Part shown: piece by piece, positions 44,286-54,169 of the stretch
How the letters are laid out: each line of letters starts with the position of its first letter
Numbering within the stretch: the first letter of the stretch is position 1
Assembly: GCF_014653175.1 (NCBI RefSeq)
Contig: NZ_BNAG01000003.1
Location: 620,001 to 684,000, forward strand
Direction: 5' to 3'
Source: Roseivirga thermotolerans
GTDB taxonomy: Bacteria > Bacteroidota > Bacteroidia > Cytophagales > Cyclobacteriaceae
Length of the DNA stretch: 64,000 bases
Made by a program: the position numbers and the translations under genes
The notes under the pieces: model-generated
Seen by the model: the letters and a program-made list of their open reading frames with translations, nothing else
Databases searched by the model: none
What the model was told of the DNA's origin: nothing

Positions 44286-44981
44286 ATGAAGGATATCACT
44301 TTTTTCTTACCTACCCGGAAAGGAAGTAGCAGGGTAGTAAATAAAAACACAAGAAACTTTGCCAAGGTAGAGGGAGGGCTCCTTGCTGTTAAGCTTCGGC
44401 AGCTTATGGAGAGTAAGGAGATTGCTGAGATTGTTCTTTCAACAAATGATGAAGAGTGCATAAGGGTAGCTTCTCAGTTTGGCGACAAACGTCTGAAGAT
44501 TATAGAACGCCCCGAACATCTTTGTTTAGATACTACACCTTTGACTGATTTAATTAATTATGTTCCTGAGGTTGTAAGCTCTACCCATGTTTTGTGGGGG
44601 CACGTTACCACTCCCATGGTGGACGGTAAAGAGTATGACAGAATCGTTTTGAAGTATTTTGAAGGACTAACAAACGGTTTTGATTCTCTCGTTACAGTTA
44701 AAAGACTTCAAAATTTTCTAATTGACCCGGATTTGGGAAAAGTAATGAATGCCCAAACTCATATTGAGAATAGATGGCCGAGGACACAGGACTTGAAACT
44801 TCTGTATGAAGTAAATCACGCTGCCTTTATTACTGCCATTGATAACTACCGGGATATTAATGACCGTGTGGGTGTTAATATAATGTTTTTGGAGCAAGAC
44901 AGCATTCAGTCTATTGATGTAGACTGGGAAGACGACTTTAGAATAGCTGAAGCCGTGTATTCAAATTTAATGAATGGTTAA
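44286..44981 (+). CDS. Acylneuraminate cytidylyltransferase-like protein
   Basis: A 231-residue protein of the NeuA/KdsB type. The N-terminal loop FFLPTRKGSSRVVNKNTRNF matches the CMP-sugar synthetase P-loop-like signature (A-R-x-G-S-x-x-x-x-x-K-N), with Thr-Arg-Lys in place of Ala-Arg. The IVLSTNDEE and VDWEDDFRIAE regions are where family members bind base and metal. Its substrate would be a keto-acid sugar activated as the CMP ester. It lies five bases after the aldolase fusion and overlaps the HAD gene by eight, so it belongs to that module rather than to the SpsF-NeuB module 2 kb later. Confidence 0.82.
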   Translation: MKDITFFLPTRKGSSRVVNKNTRNFAKVEGGLLAVKLRQLMESKEIAEIVLSTNDEECIRVASQFGDKRLKIIERPEHLCLDTTPLTDLINYVPEVVSSTHVLWGHVTTPMVDGKEYDRIVLKYFEGLTNGFDSLVTVKRLQNFLIDPDLGKVMNAQTHIENRWPRTQDLKLLYEVNHAAFITAIDNYRDINDRVGVNIMFLEQDSIQSIDVDWEDDFRIAEAVYSNLMNG

Positions 44982-45591
44982 AACAATATTTTGGGACTTT
45001 GATGGGGTTATAATGAACTCTATGCCAATCCGAAACAAAGGGTTTGAGTTAGTGCTAAAGGATTACCCATCAACTGAAGTTGCTCAACTCATGGCTTACC
45101 ACTTATCAAATGGAGGTCTTTCCAGGTATGTGAAATTCAGATACTTTTTTGAAAAAATAAGAAAGGAGATTAATGTTACGGACGACAAAATCCTGAGATA
45201 TGCATCTATGTTTTCTAAAGTTATGCTGAAGGAACTTAAAAATCCTGATTTATTGATTGATGATAGCCTAGCTTTTATAAAGAGCAACTACGGCAGGTTT
45301 GATATGCATATTGTTTCGGGGTCTGACCAAACTGAATTGAGGCAAATTTGTTCTTCAATAGGTATAGATCAATATTTCTCCACTATCAATGGTTCTCCTG
45401 CCAGTAAGACGGAAATTTTAAAAGAGTTATTAAATCGCTTTGAATATCAGACTCAGAACTGCGTCCTCGTGGGTGATTCCATAAACGACTTGTCTGCAGC
45501 AAAATCATTTGGTATACACTTTATTGGGTATAATAACCCAGCACTAATGAGTCTGTCAGATTCCTATCTGGAAAGTTTTAGAGAATTTTAA
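44974..45591 (+). CDS. HAD-superfamily phosphatase
   Basis: A 205-residue HAD with a C1-type helical cap. The motifs are IFWDFDGVIMNS (nucleophile Asp), MHIVSGSDQTEL, the Lys in SPASKTEIL, and CVLVGDSINDLSAA. It resembles phosphoglycolate or beta-phosphoglucomutase-like phosphatases, unlike the two KdsC-like HADs in this window. Its place after the aldolase and cytidylyltransferase suggests removal of a phosphate from the intermediate before or after chain-carbon assembly. Confidence 0.85.
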   Translation: MVKTIFWDFDGVIMNSMPIRNKGFELVLKDYPSTEVAQLMAYHLSNGGLSRYVKFRYFFEKIRKEINVTDDKILRYASMFSKVMLKELKNPDLLIDDSLAFIKSNYGRFDMHIVSGSDQTELRQICSSIGIDQYFSTINGSPASKTEILKELLNRFEYQTQNCVLVGDSINDLSAAKSFGIHFIGYNNPALMSLSDSYLESFREF

Positions 45592-45599
45592 CCCACGGT

Positions 45600-46817
45600 G
45601 TGAAGCGTAAAAGAATAGTACTCGGAATAATTCATACATCCTTAGGTGAACTTCAGTGGATTGTTCCGTACTTTTATTGCCTCTCTAAGCAGGATAAAAA
45701 TTTAGAGTTCGTCTTACTTTTTTTTTCAAAATCTGTATTCAGCAAAGCGCAATCTGAGGAAGCCCACCTTAAAGAATTCAGTCAGATAGGCCGAGTAATC
45801 CACAAGAAAGATATACTGCCTTTTTTGCTTTCTTATAGAAAAAACATTGTAGCAGTTTATAAAGACTTTTGGCCCATACATAGACACAGCCTGGCTTCGG
45901 CAATTCGATTTTGTTGTCCCAAGGCCACTATGTATTTATATCCACATGCCAATGCCATTTATAGCCTTGATGGTACGGTTGAGAAAAAGGATGATCCAGT
46001 TTTAATATCTAAACATGATCATGAATGTTTTGACTACCTATTGTTGAATACCCAATGTGATATTGGATACTGGCGCTTGAGGGTTCCCCAAAATGTGTTA
46101 AAAATAGTAGGAAGTCCTGCATACCAGTCAACATGGACAGACAAGGTTAGAGAAACAGCATCAGTTAAAATATCTTCTATTAAGCGACAGTCGGAGGGCA
46201 AAAAAATAGTAGCAGTCTTTACCCGACCTGCAGATTCAGAGTTCTTAGATCCTAATGATTATCAATACTTAATTCGATCGATCATTGAGGTTTTTGTATC
46301 AAAGAGGGAGTATTTCTTAGTTTTTAAGCAACACCCCAGAGAAGACTCTACCTACTTATTGAATGAATTGAAGGAAGTTAATAATAGTAGCTATTGCCTG
46401 TCTGATATTAGTCCAATGCATTTGTGCTCTGAAGCCTACTGTTCAATTAGTTTTTGGTCATCGACCATAACTGATTCGCTGGCTATGAAATGCCCGGCTG
46501 TTGAATTTTTCAGGTACCATCAACGGGGTAATGATAAGTGGTACCCCATAAAAGGCAGTGTGAAAGAGTATAAGTCATTTTATTCTGTACTTGGTTTATG
46601 CCTTGCGGCATCTAATAAGCAACAGCTTGAGATGGCGATTCGAAATCTTGAAAAGAATAGGGATAAATTGCTAAGTCAACAAATGTTAGCTATGTCTCAG
46701 GTGTTTGGCAATGAATTGAGGTTAGAATCCTTACCAGAAAGACATGAAAAACTGGCTACTCCTACTTTTTCCGATTGGTTGAGAGTTGCCATCTCTACGG
46801 TTAAATCTTACTTTTAG
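45600..46817 (+). CDS. Probable GT-B transferase of the glycerophosphotransferase-like kind
   Basis: A 405-residue protein with a GTG start. The C-terminal half has features like TagB/TagF or capsule Kdo-type transferases: KKIVAVFTRPADSEF, a VFKQHPRED motif, and SISFWSSTITDSLAMKCPAVEF, which parallels the D-S-x-S region of the family. The N-terminal half (FCCPKATMYLYPHANAIYSL) would hold the acceptor site. As it directly follows a CMP-activation module, a CMP-linked donor is a reasonable guess. I cannot place it in a named family with certainty. Confidence 0.6.
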   Translation: MKRKRIVLGIIHTSLGELQWIVPYFYCLSKQDKNLEFVLLFFSKSVFSKAQSEEAHLKEFSQIGRVIHKKDILPFLLSYRKNIVAVYKDFWPIHRHSLASAIRFCCPKATMYLYPHANAIYSLDGTVEKKDDPVLISKHDHECFDYLLLNTQCDIGYWRLRVPQNVLKIVGSPAYQSTWTDKVRETASVKISSIKRQSEGKKIVAVFTRPADSEFLDPNDYQYLIRSIIEVFVSKREYFLVFKQHPREDSTYLLNELKEVNNSSYCLSDISPMHLCSEAYCSISFWSSTITDSLAMKCPAVEFFRYHQRGNDKWYPIKGSVKEYKSFYSVLGLCLAASNKQQLEMAIRNLEKNRDKLLSQQMLAMSQVFGNELRLESLPERHEKLATPTFSDWLRVAISTVKSYF

Positions 46818-46827
46818 CTAGTCTGAA

Positions 46828-47589
46828 TTGAAAGAAATCAACGGAGACCTCATAATTATACAAGCCAGAATGTCCTCTACCAGGCTTCCCGGTAAGGTGT
46901 TACAGCCAATATGGAAAGGAAAGAATCTGCTAGATTTGCAGCTCGAGAAATTTCAGAGATTAGGTACTCCTTTAGTTGTGGCTACCACTGTAAATCCATC
47001 GGATGATGCCATTGTCGATTGGGCCAAAAAGAACAACGTAGAGGCTTATAAGGGAGATGAGCAGAATGTGCTAAAGCGTTTTATCGATTGTGCCAGGCAA
47101 TACCAGGCTAAGAACCTGATCCGTGTTTGTTCTGATAATCCCTTTATTCAGTCCGATCAGGTTCCGTATTTTCTAAATTCCTTAGCGCAGGGGGTAGACT
47201 ATATTAGTTTTTGTAACCATTCCGGTATTCCGGCTATAAAAACCCATTGGGGACTTTTTGTAGAGGGAGTAAGGTTAGGTGCATTGGAAAGAGCTTCGGA
47301 AATTCTTGAAACCCATGCTGAGGAAAAATTCTATTCAGAGCATGTGACTAACTTTATTTACGGAAATTCTGAACAATTCAAGATAAAGCTCGATCAAGCT
47401 CCTGAGGCTGTTGATTCGCGAAGCGACCTTAGGTTTACTATCGACACGCCAGACGATTTCCAAAATATGCATAGCTTGCTCCAATTAGCTGGTTCAGAGG
47501 CTAATCTCGAGCAATTAATTGAATTAGTTGACGCTAACCCCAATATTAAATCGGTCATGCGTCAAGGAATTGATCAGTTCAATAAGTGA
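46828..47589 (+). CDS. SpsF-like cytidylyltransferase
   Basis: A 253-residue nucleotidyltransferase starting with TTG. The signature IIIQARMSSTRLPGKVLQPI is the NeuA/SpsF type. LIRVCSDNPFI and DLRFTIDTPDDFQNM are further SpsF-family stretches. SpsF-type enzymes are linked to NeuB-type synthases in spore-coat and surface-polysaccharide loci and are thought to activate nonulosonic-acid-like sugars with CTP. The NeuB/SpsE-like gene follows 50 bases later, supporting that pairing. Confidence 0.87.
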   Translation: MKEINGDLIIIQARMSSTRLPGKVLQPIWKGKNLLDLQLEKFQRLGTPLVVATTVNPSDDAIVDWAKKNNVEAYKGDEQNVLKRFIDCARQYQAKNLIRVCSDNPFIQSDQVPYFLNSLAQGVDYISFCNHSGIPAIKTHWGLFVEGVRLGALERASEILETHAEEKFYSEHVTNFIYGNSEQFKIKLDQAPEAVDSRSDLRFTIDTPDDFQNMHSLLQLAGSEANLEQLIELVDANPNIKSVMRQGIDQFNK

Positions 47590-47638
47590 GTGTTTAATAA
47601 TATGCTCATTGAACGTTAAACATTGAACATTTTAGAAT

Positions 47639-48677
47639 ATGCCTCATACTTACTTAATCGGTGAAATAGGACAGAACCATAATGGCTCTGTAGATTTAGC
47701 CAAACTCTTAATAGATAAAGCCGCTCAACCTGTTAAGGATGAACTCTTTGGCTTGGAATTAAAACCTTGGGATGCCGTAAAACTGACCAAGAGAGATTTG
47801 GCAGAAGAGCTATCCGCTTCGGCCATGGCAAAACCCTATAATAGCCCACATAGCTTTGGAAAGACCTATGGAGAGCACAGAGCCAAGCTTGAGCTCAATG
47901 ATGAGCAGCACTTTGAATTGTATCAGTATGCTAAAGAAAAGGGGCTGGATTTTGTAGAGACGCTCTGCGCTATTGGCTGTTTAAGCATGCTTAAGCTATT
48001 TACCCCTGACAGGCTGAAAGTAGCAAGTCGTGACCTTACCAATCTGCCTTTACTCAATGCTATGGCCGAAACCAAAATTCCAATGGTTATTTCTACAGGC
48101 ATGGGTGGAGTAGAAGAGATAGACGATGCATTGGAGGTAATTACTAAGCATCATAATAAGATAACCATCTTACATTGTTTGTCGCAGTATCCGAGTGAAT
48201 ACAAAAACATCAACCTCAATAGCATTCATTATTTAAAGGAACGCTATGCAGGCTTTGAAGTCGGTTATTCCGATCATAGCATAGGAATAGCCATACCTTT
48301 AGCCGCGGTGGCCATGGGAGCCACTACCATAGAAAAGCACATTACCTTGGACCGAACCATGAAAGGGACAGATCAGGCCGGCTCGTTGGCTCCGGATGGA
48401 ATGCGTAGAATGGTTAGAGATATTCGAAACCTTGAAATGGCTTTTGGTGAAATGAAGAAGGAGAGAAGTGAAGCCGTAGAATTGGCCAAGGTGAAGTTGG
48501 AGAGAAGCATTGCTACCAAAAGAAATATGAAAAAAGGAGAAGTGGTGACAGAGAATGATGTACACCTGCTTAGTCCTGGAGATGGATTTCAATGGGCCCA
48601 GAAGAACGAGGTACTCGGAAAAGTACTCACTCAAGATGTGCCAGCCGATGAAGTGATTTATGAGAAAATGTTAGGTT

Positions 48678-48679
<2 letters not shown>
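47639..48679 (+). CDS. NeuB/SpsE-like sialic acid synthase family protein with SAF domain
   Basis: A 346-residue protein. Residues about 1-255 are the NeuB barrel that joins PEP to a hexosamine-derived sugar: YLIGEIGQNHNGSVDLAKLL, VISTGMGGVEEID, and IEKHITLDRTMKGTDQAGSL. Residues about 285-346 are a SAF (antifreeze-like) domain beginning RSIATKRNMKKGEVV and ending with the substrate-lid region. The early segment reads WDAVKLTKRD where true NeuB enzymes usually have AVKFQ, so the substrate may differ from ManNAc. It lies between SpsF-like and KdsC-like genes, although an inserted element now separates it from the latter. Confidence 0.88.
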
Positions 48680-49704
<1,025 letters not shown>

Positions 49705-49711
49705 TCGATTA

Positions 49712-49796
49712 TCGTCACCATAAGCCCGTCTGCAGGTAGTCAAGTGCTTGCAATCGTCTTTTGCTCGGTAAGCAAAACCCTCCCTTAGCGTGACGA
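49712..49796. repeat. Palindromic intergenic repeat
   Basis: The arms TCGTCACCATAAG (49712) and CTTAGCGTGACGA (49784) are inverted repeats with two mismatches. Inside them lies a 7-base hairpin, TTTTGCT-CGGTA-AGCAAAA (49759-49777). No T tract follows, so it is not a simple terminator. It looks like a short repeat of the REP/MITE type. It fills most of the gap before the next gene. Confidence 0.45.
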
Positions 49797-49823
49797 AAAA
49801 ATGAACTTGATTACTATTTCTAA

Positions 49824-51020
49824 ATGCCAAATAAGTTGGTGAAGGAGAAAAAACATTTCTTAGTCATTTGGCCCACCATTAGGAGAGACTGGGTAAGTAC
49901 ATTTTATAAACTTGAAGACCAGTTTCGGTTTACATTCATTCCTTCAACTTTTCCTCAAGAACCAAATTTTGCCGATTGCTTTGAATGTCGGTATTGGTCA
50001 GAGTTTAGTTCTGTTCAGCAGCTCTTAGATGAGGTTAAACCTGATGGAGTGATATTTATGTCCATAGAGTCTGGCTTGAGCATGGCTACTAACTATCTGG
50101 CTCAAAAAAGAGGAATTCGAACTTTCATTCTTCAACATGGTATATTTACTAACTATAAAGATTACAGGAATAGAGAAAAACTTTGGAGAAAGAATAGCCT
50201 CGCCAGGGAAACCAAAGACTCCCAGGTTCAAAAGGGATTTAGTACTTTGAGATTTCTAAAGAAATCGCTTATAGGCACCGATCGTTTCAAACTTTTATCA
50301 ATAGCAATTTATACTAAGTTACAACAAAATGTTGGGCCCTATTGGGCAGCAAAACATTTGCCTCTTTCTATTAAAAAAGCCAACCAATACATCTGCTATA
50401 GCCCATTTAATGCCACAATACATAGAGAAACAGATAGGGTTTCTGAACATGAAATAAGCTATGTAGGTAGTCATGAGCTAATGAATTATTTGAAAAAAGA
50501 AGAGCCTTTGACGGACAAGCCCTTTTACCTTCATATTGATCAGGCCCTGGCCCAGAATTCGTTTGGAGAAGAGACTGTTAGCAGAGAAGCCATGATAGGA
50601 TTCTACCAAAAACTCAATGATTATTGCCTGAGCCAACAAGCATCCTTGTACATCAAACTTCACCCGGAATCATATAAGTCTGATTGGCTACCGAAGCATG
50701 ATAATATCCATTACATTCGGCATGTAGATAACTTCAATCAGATTATTCAAAGCGCGTTGGGCTGTTTTGGGTTTTATTCGACCATGGTGATACCGGCTGT
50801 TTATTGGAAGCCAACTATTTTATTTAAAATTACCTATTCCGGTTTGCAAGAAGAGCTCGGAAAAATGGGAGCGGCCCAGATTCTTGATTTCCATGACTTT
50901 CAATTTTCACAGTTCAGCTTTCAGAAGTTTGAAAATCCACAACTCATTAAGACTTATTTTATTCAACCGGAAGGAGTCTGTGAGGATAGCCTTGCCAATC
51001 GCTTAAATGAGCCAACTTAA
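49824..51020 (+). CDS. Probable GT-B type surface-polysaccharide transferase
   Basis: A 398-residue protein without a confidently known family. It has the outline of a GT-B transferase: an N-terminal domain with VIFMSIESGLSMATNYLAQKRGIRTFILQHG, and a C-terminal domain with YIKLHPESYK and GCFGFYSTMVIPAVYWKPTILF. The L-H-P motif and the S-T-x region recall polysialyltransferase- and TagB-like enzymes. It follows the SpsF/NeuB/HAD module, so transfer of that CMP-activated sugar is a reasonable guess. It overlaps the next gene by 14 bases. Confidence 0.6.
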   Translation: MPNKLVKEKKHFLVIWPTIRRDWVSTFYKLEDQFRFTFIPSTFPQEPNFADCFECRYWSEFSSVQQLLDEVKPDGVIFMSIESGLSMATNYLAQKRGIRTFILQHGIFTNYKDYRNREKLWRKNSLARETKDSQVQKGFSTLRFLKKSLIGTDRFKLLSIAIYTKLQQNVGPYWAAKHLPLSIKKANQYICYSPFNATIHRETDRVSEHEISYVGSHELMNYLKKEEPLTDKPFYLHIDQALAQNSFGEETVSREAMIGFYQKLNDYCLSQQASLYIKLHPESYKSDWLPKHDNIHYIRHVDNFNQIIQSALGCFGFYSTMVIPAVYWKPTILFKITYSGLQEELGKMGAAQILDFHDFQFSQFSFQKFENPQLIKTYFIQPEGVCEDSLANRLNEPT

Positions 51021-51990
51021 AGTCTACCTATATCCTAGCCTGGGTGGAAGTTTCAGTATGAATCGCTATTTAAATGGCGTAGTTCAGGGTTTGAAATCTA
51101 ACGGGCTGGATTATGAAATCGTGAGGCCAAAAGGATCGGGTTTAATAGCAAAATACCTGCACTATATTTTACTTGTTTGGAGAAGAAAGAGAGAAAAGGG
51201 CAAACACTTAATAATTAGTGAGAGGTATGCCTACCTTTTGCCATTTATGGGTAAGGAAAGAATTGTGGTTTGCCACGATCTTCACACGCTGTATCCGGAG
51301 TCTAATACAGCTTGGATACACAGGCGTATTTACAGACTTTTTCTCAAATTGATGAGCCGTGCTGAGCGTGTGGTTTGTGTTTCCAATCATACGAAAGGCG
51401 ATTTGCTAGAATTTATGCCCTCTTTTAAAAAACATGAGGGAATTAGAGTAGTTCATAATGGGATAGAACCTTTTTGGGAGGAGAGTGGAGAGGTAAAAAC
51501 GAATCATGAGGTTTTAAAGACTCTTTTTAAAAGTAAAAGAGTAGTGCTTTCGGTAGGAACGGACGCATGGTATAAGAATAATTCCTGGTCGCTTAAGCTC
51601 ATGTACGAGTTGCCTGAAGATTTTCATTTATTACGCATAGGCTCGTTCAACTCTTCCAATGAGGAACTCATTAAAGCACTTGATATAAAGAATAGAGTTA
51701 CCAGACTACAAAACCTGAGTGACTCTGACCTAAAGCATTGTTATCAGAATGCTGAGGCTCTCCTTTTTCCATCATTGACAGAAGGCTTTGGATGGCCGGC
51801 TTTAGAAGCAGCACTGTGTGGTTGCCATGTAATTTCGAATGGCACGGGAGCGTTGAAAGAAATTTTTGAAAATACACAAGGTCTGGTGAAACTTGATGAG
51901 GCCAAAAGATTCTTGACGAATAACGATAAAGAGAGTGCCTCTTTGAACTATAAGTTTTGGAATGCTCAGGTTATAGAGCTAATCGCATGA
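51007..51990 (+). CDS. Family 4 glycosyltransferase
   Basis: A 327-residue GT-B enzyme, shorter than most GT4 members. VVCHDLHTLYPES and VVCVSNHTKGDLLEF mark the acceptor half, RVVHNGIEPFW the linker, and LFPSLTEGFGWPALEAALCG the donor-binding E-x7-E loop. The C-terminal helix is short. Its stop overlaps the next ATG as ATGA, so translation is coupled. Confidence 0.9.
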   Translation: MSQLKVYLYPSLGGSFSMNRYLNGVVQGLKSNGLDYEIVRPKGSGLIAKYLHYILLVWRRKREKGKHLIISERYAYLLPFMGKERIVVCHDLHTLYPESNTAWIHRRIYRLFLKLMSRAERVVCVSNHTKGDLLEFMPSFKKHEGIRVVHNGIEPFWEESGEVKTNHEVLKTLFKSKRVVLSVGTDAWYKNNSWSLKLMYELPEDFHLLRIGSFNSSNEELIKALDIKNRVTRLQNLSDSDLKHCYQNAEALLFPSLTEGFGWPALEAALCGCHVISNGTGALKEIFENTQGLVKLDEAKRFLTNNDKESASLNYKFWNAQVIELIA

Positions 51991-53099
51991 AAATATTATT
52001 CGTACATCACAGATACCATACCAATCTTTTCAATTGGTTCAGAGGGTTTCGTCAGAATGGTCATGAGGTGAAACTGTTGGTGTATAAGCCAGATACTGTT
52101 AATCTTCCCGATCTTCCCGAGTCTGACTATTTGCCTCCTTCCAGATGGTCAATGCGTAAAATGGAAAGGAATCCTCGTAAGCGTGGTGACGGTGTAGATA
52201 GTTTTTCACCTTATTATTATCCGTCATTCAAGAGTCTCTATAGGTACTTTAAAGAGCAAAAACCAAAGCTGGTTGTGATCAGACCTGTTTTTTCTCGTTT
52301 CGGATATATGGTTCTTTTTTTATCCGTGCTATTTAGGTGCAGGATAGTGTTCCATAGTCGCATTAGAATTCACAGACACTACACTAAGCCGAAGTTGCTG
52401 GTATTTAAGTTTGTTTTGGGCATACTCAATGCCTATTGGATGTCTCCCTGCAAGGGAAACCCTGAAAAATATCCCCTTGCATCAAAGCGATTGGTCTATT
52501 TTCCTTTTCTAATACAACCCCAGGTTGAAAACAGAACTTACTTCAAAGGTGGGAAAGTCAACATCCTCTGCGTGGCTAAATACTATACCTCAAAAAACCC
52601 TGGACTCATGTTAGAAGCCTTCATAAAACTAAGGCAAGAGTTTGAGGATATTCGGTTAACCATTTGCGGAACAGGCGATGAAAACGGGGAATATTATGAA
52701 AACATGGTGAAACGGAAGGAGGAGCTTCCATTTGCAGAAGATATCCGGTTATTAATCAACCAGCCACTAACTGGAATGTCCGGGCTTTACGCCTCCCATG
52801 ACATTTTTGTGTTGCCTACCCGTCACGATCCGGCTTCATTCACTGTGTTAGAGGCTATGGCTCATGGATTGGCTGTTTTAACCACAGATGTTGATGGCTC
52901 TTCCGGCTATATCGAAGAGGGTAAGAATGGCTATATTACAAGGTCAGGAGATTTAATGCATTTAATAGAACGGGTAAAGGAAATAATTCAAGATAGACAA
53001 AGCCTGGAGAGTTTTGGGGAAAGATCATTGGATATGGTAAAACTGTTGCATGAACCCGGGCGTGTATCTGCAGATTTTATAAAAACAGTAGCGGGATGA
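51987..53099 (+). CDS. Family 4 glycosyltransferase
   Basis: A 370-residue GT-B enzyme. The start is the ATG in the ATGA overlap giving MKILFVHHRYHTNLFNWF; an upstream in-frame start would lie well inside the previous gene. An internal basic, hydrophobic stretch (RFGYMVLFLSVLFRCRIVF) may touch the membrane. The donor motif is LPTRHDPASFTVLEAMAHGLAV, with the usual E-x7-E spacing altered at the first Glu position (Asp-Pro-Ala-Ser-Phe), then TTDVDGSSGYI. Donor and acceptor are unknown. Confidence 0.88.
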   Translation: MKILFVHHRYHTNLFNWFRGFRQNGHEVKLLVYKPDTVNLPDLPESDYLPPSRWSMRKMERNPRKRGDGVDSFSPYYYPSFKSLYRYFKEQKPKLVVIRPVFSRFGYMVLFLSVLFRCRIVFHSRIRIHRHYTKPKLLVFKFVLGILNAYWMSPCKGNPEKYPLASKRLVYFPFLIQPQVENRTYFKGGKVNILCVAKYYTSKNPGLMLEAFIKLRQEFEDIRLTICGTGDENGEYYENMVKRKEELPFAEDIRLLINQPLTGMSGLYASHDIFVLPTRHDPASFTVLEAMAHGLAVLTTDVDGSSGYIEEGKNGYITRSGDLMHLIERVKEIIQDRQSLESFGERSLDMVKLLHEPGRVSADFIKTVAG

Positions 53100-54160
53100 A
53101 CGTTTATATTTTTATATGGAATTTTGAAGTAGGCGGAGCACAAAAGTTTGTAATAAAGCTTGCGAATGCTCTTCATCGGAGAGGTGTTGGTGTGACGATG
53201 TTGGTAGCGAACCCCTCCGGGGCATTTCGTTCTCTTCTAAATCAGGAAGTGAAAATTGTTAAGTTTCAAATTCCCAAAACTAATAACCCTATAAAGATAT
53301 GGAAGTGCTATAAACGACTGACTCAAATTTGTGAGCCCAATTCTATGTTTGTTGTCAATGGGCCAAATAACTTTAGACAACTAAGTAGGTTGAACCTCAT
53401 ATTTCGGCAATGGAATATTGTTGTGAGACTTCATAATGATATCGTAATTAAACCGTCATTTCTTTCTGTATTAAAAAGAATAGAGATGCGGCTTTTGTTT
53501 AATCAAAAGAAAGTGCGAGTTCTGGCAATGTCAGATAAGCAGTGTGAAAGTCACAGGGATATTTACAGGCTAAAAAGAATTCAGCATATACCAAATTTTT
53601 TTCCCGAGATCCAGTCTGACGAGGAAAATAGGCCTGACCCTCGTGAAGGGATAAAGGCTGTGTGTTTGGCTAGGTTTTCACCGGAGAAAGGATATCAGTA
53701 TCTGATCCCTGCATTGGCGGAAATTAAAAGCGGGCTTCATGTAGATATTTATGGGGATGGCCCTATGAAAGAGGAATTGGTTGCTCTTGCCAGATCACTT
53801 AATTTATCTAATGTGTCCTTTTTGTCACCAGTTATAGAAGTAAATGATATACTGCCTAAATATCATTTTCTGATAATGCCCTCTACCTATGAAACTTTCG
53901 GCAATGTTATAATTGAAGCTTTTCGTCATGGGCTACCAGTAGTATCTACGGATTGTGATGGGCCATTGAATTTTGTTGTCAAAAACAAAAATGGTCTTTT
54001 GGCGGAAAAGGGAAACATAATAAGCCTAGCCAATAAGATAGATGAAATGTACTTGGCTATTCACAATAATGATTTCGATTCAGATACCATAAAGAATTCT
54101 GTTTCTGAGAAGTATAGTGAGGAATTTGTTATAAACTCTTATCTGAAGCTATTCAAATAG
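53096..54160 (+). CDS. Family 4 glycosyltransferase
   Basis: A 354-residue GT-B enzyme of typical GT4 form. The start YIFIWNFEVGGAQKFVIKLANAL carries the G-G-A-Q/E loop. LARFSPEKGYQYLIPAL begins the donor domain, and IMPSTYETFGNVIIEAFRHGLPVV gives the E-x7-E motif, followed by STDCDGP. It starts within the ATGA of the previous stop. It is the third GT4 gene in a row, so these probably act one after another on the same repeat unit. Confidence 0.91.
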   Translation: MNVYIFIWNFEVGGAQKFVIKLANALHRRGVGVTMLVANPSGAFRSLLNQEVKIVKFQIPKTNNPIKIWKCYKRLTQICEPNSMFVVNGPNNFRQLSRLNLIFRQWNIVVRLHNDIVIKPSFLSVLKRIEMRLLFNQKKVRVLAMSDKQCESHRDIYRLKRIQHIPNFFPEIQSDEENRPDPREGIKAVCLARFSPEKGYQYLIPALAEIKSGLHVDIYGDGPMKEELVALARSLNLSNVSFLSPVIEVNDILPKYHFLIMPSTYETFGNVIIEAFRHGLPVVSTDCDGPLNFVVKNKNGLLAEKGNIISLANKIDEMYLAIHNNDFDSDTIKNSVSEKYSEEFVINSYLKLFK

Positions 54161-54169
54161 CAACCACAT

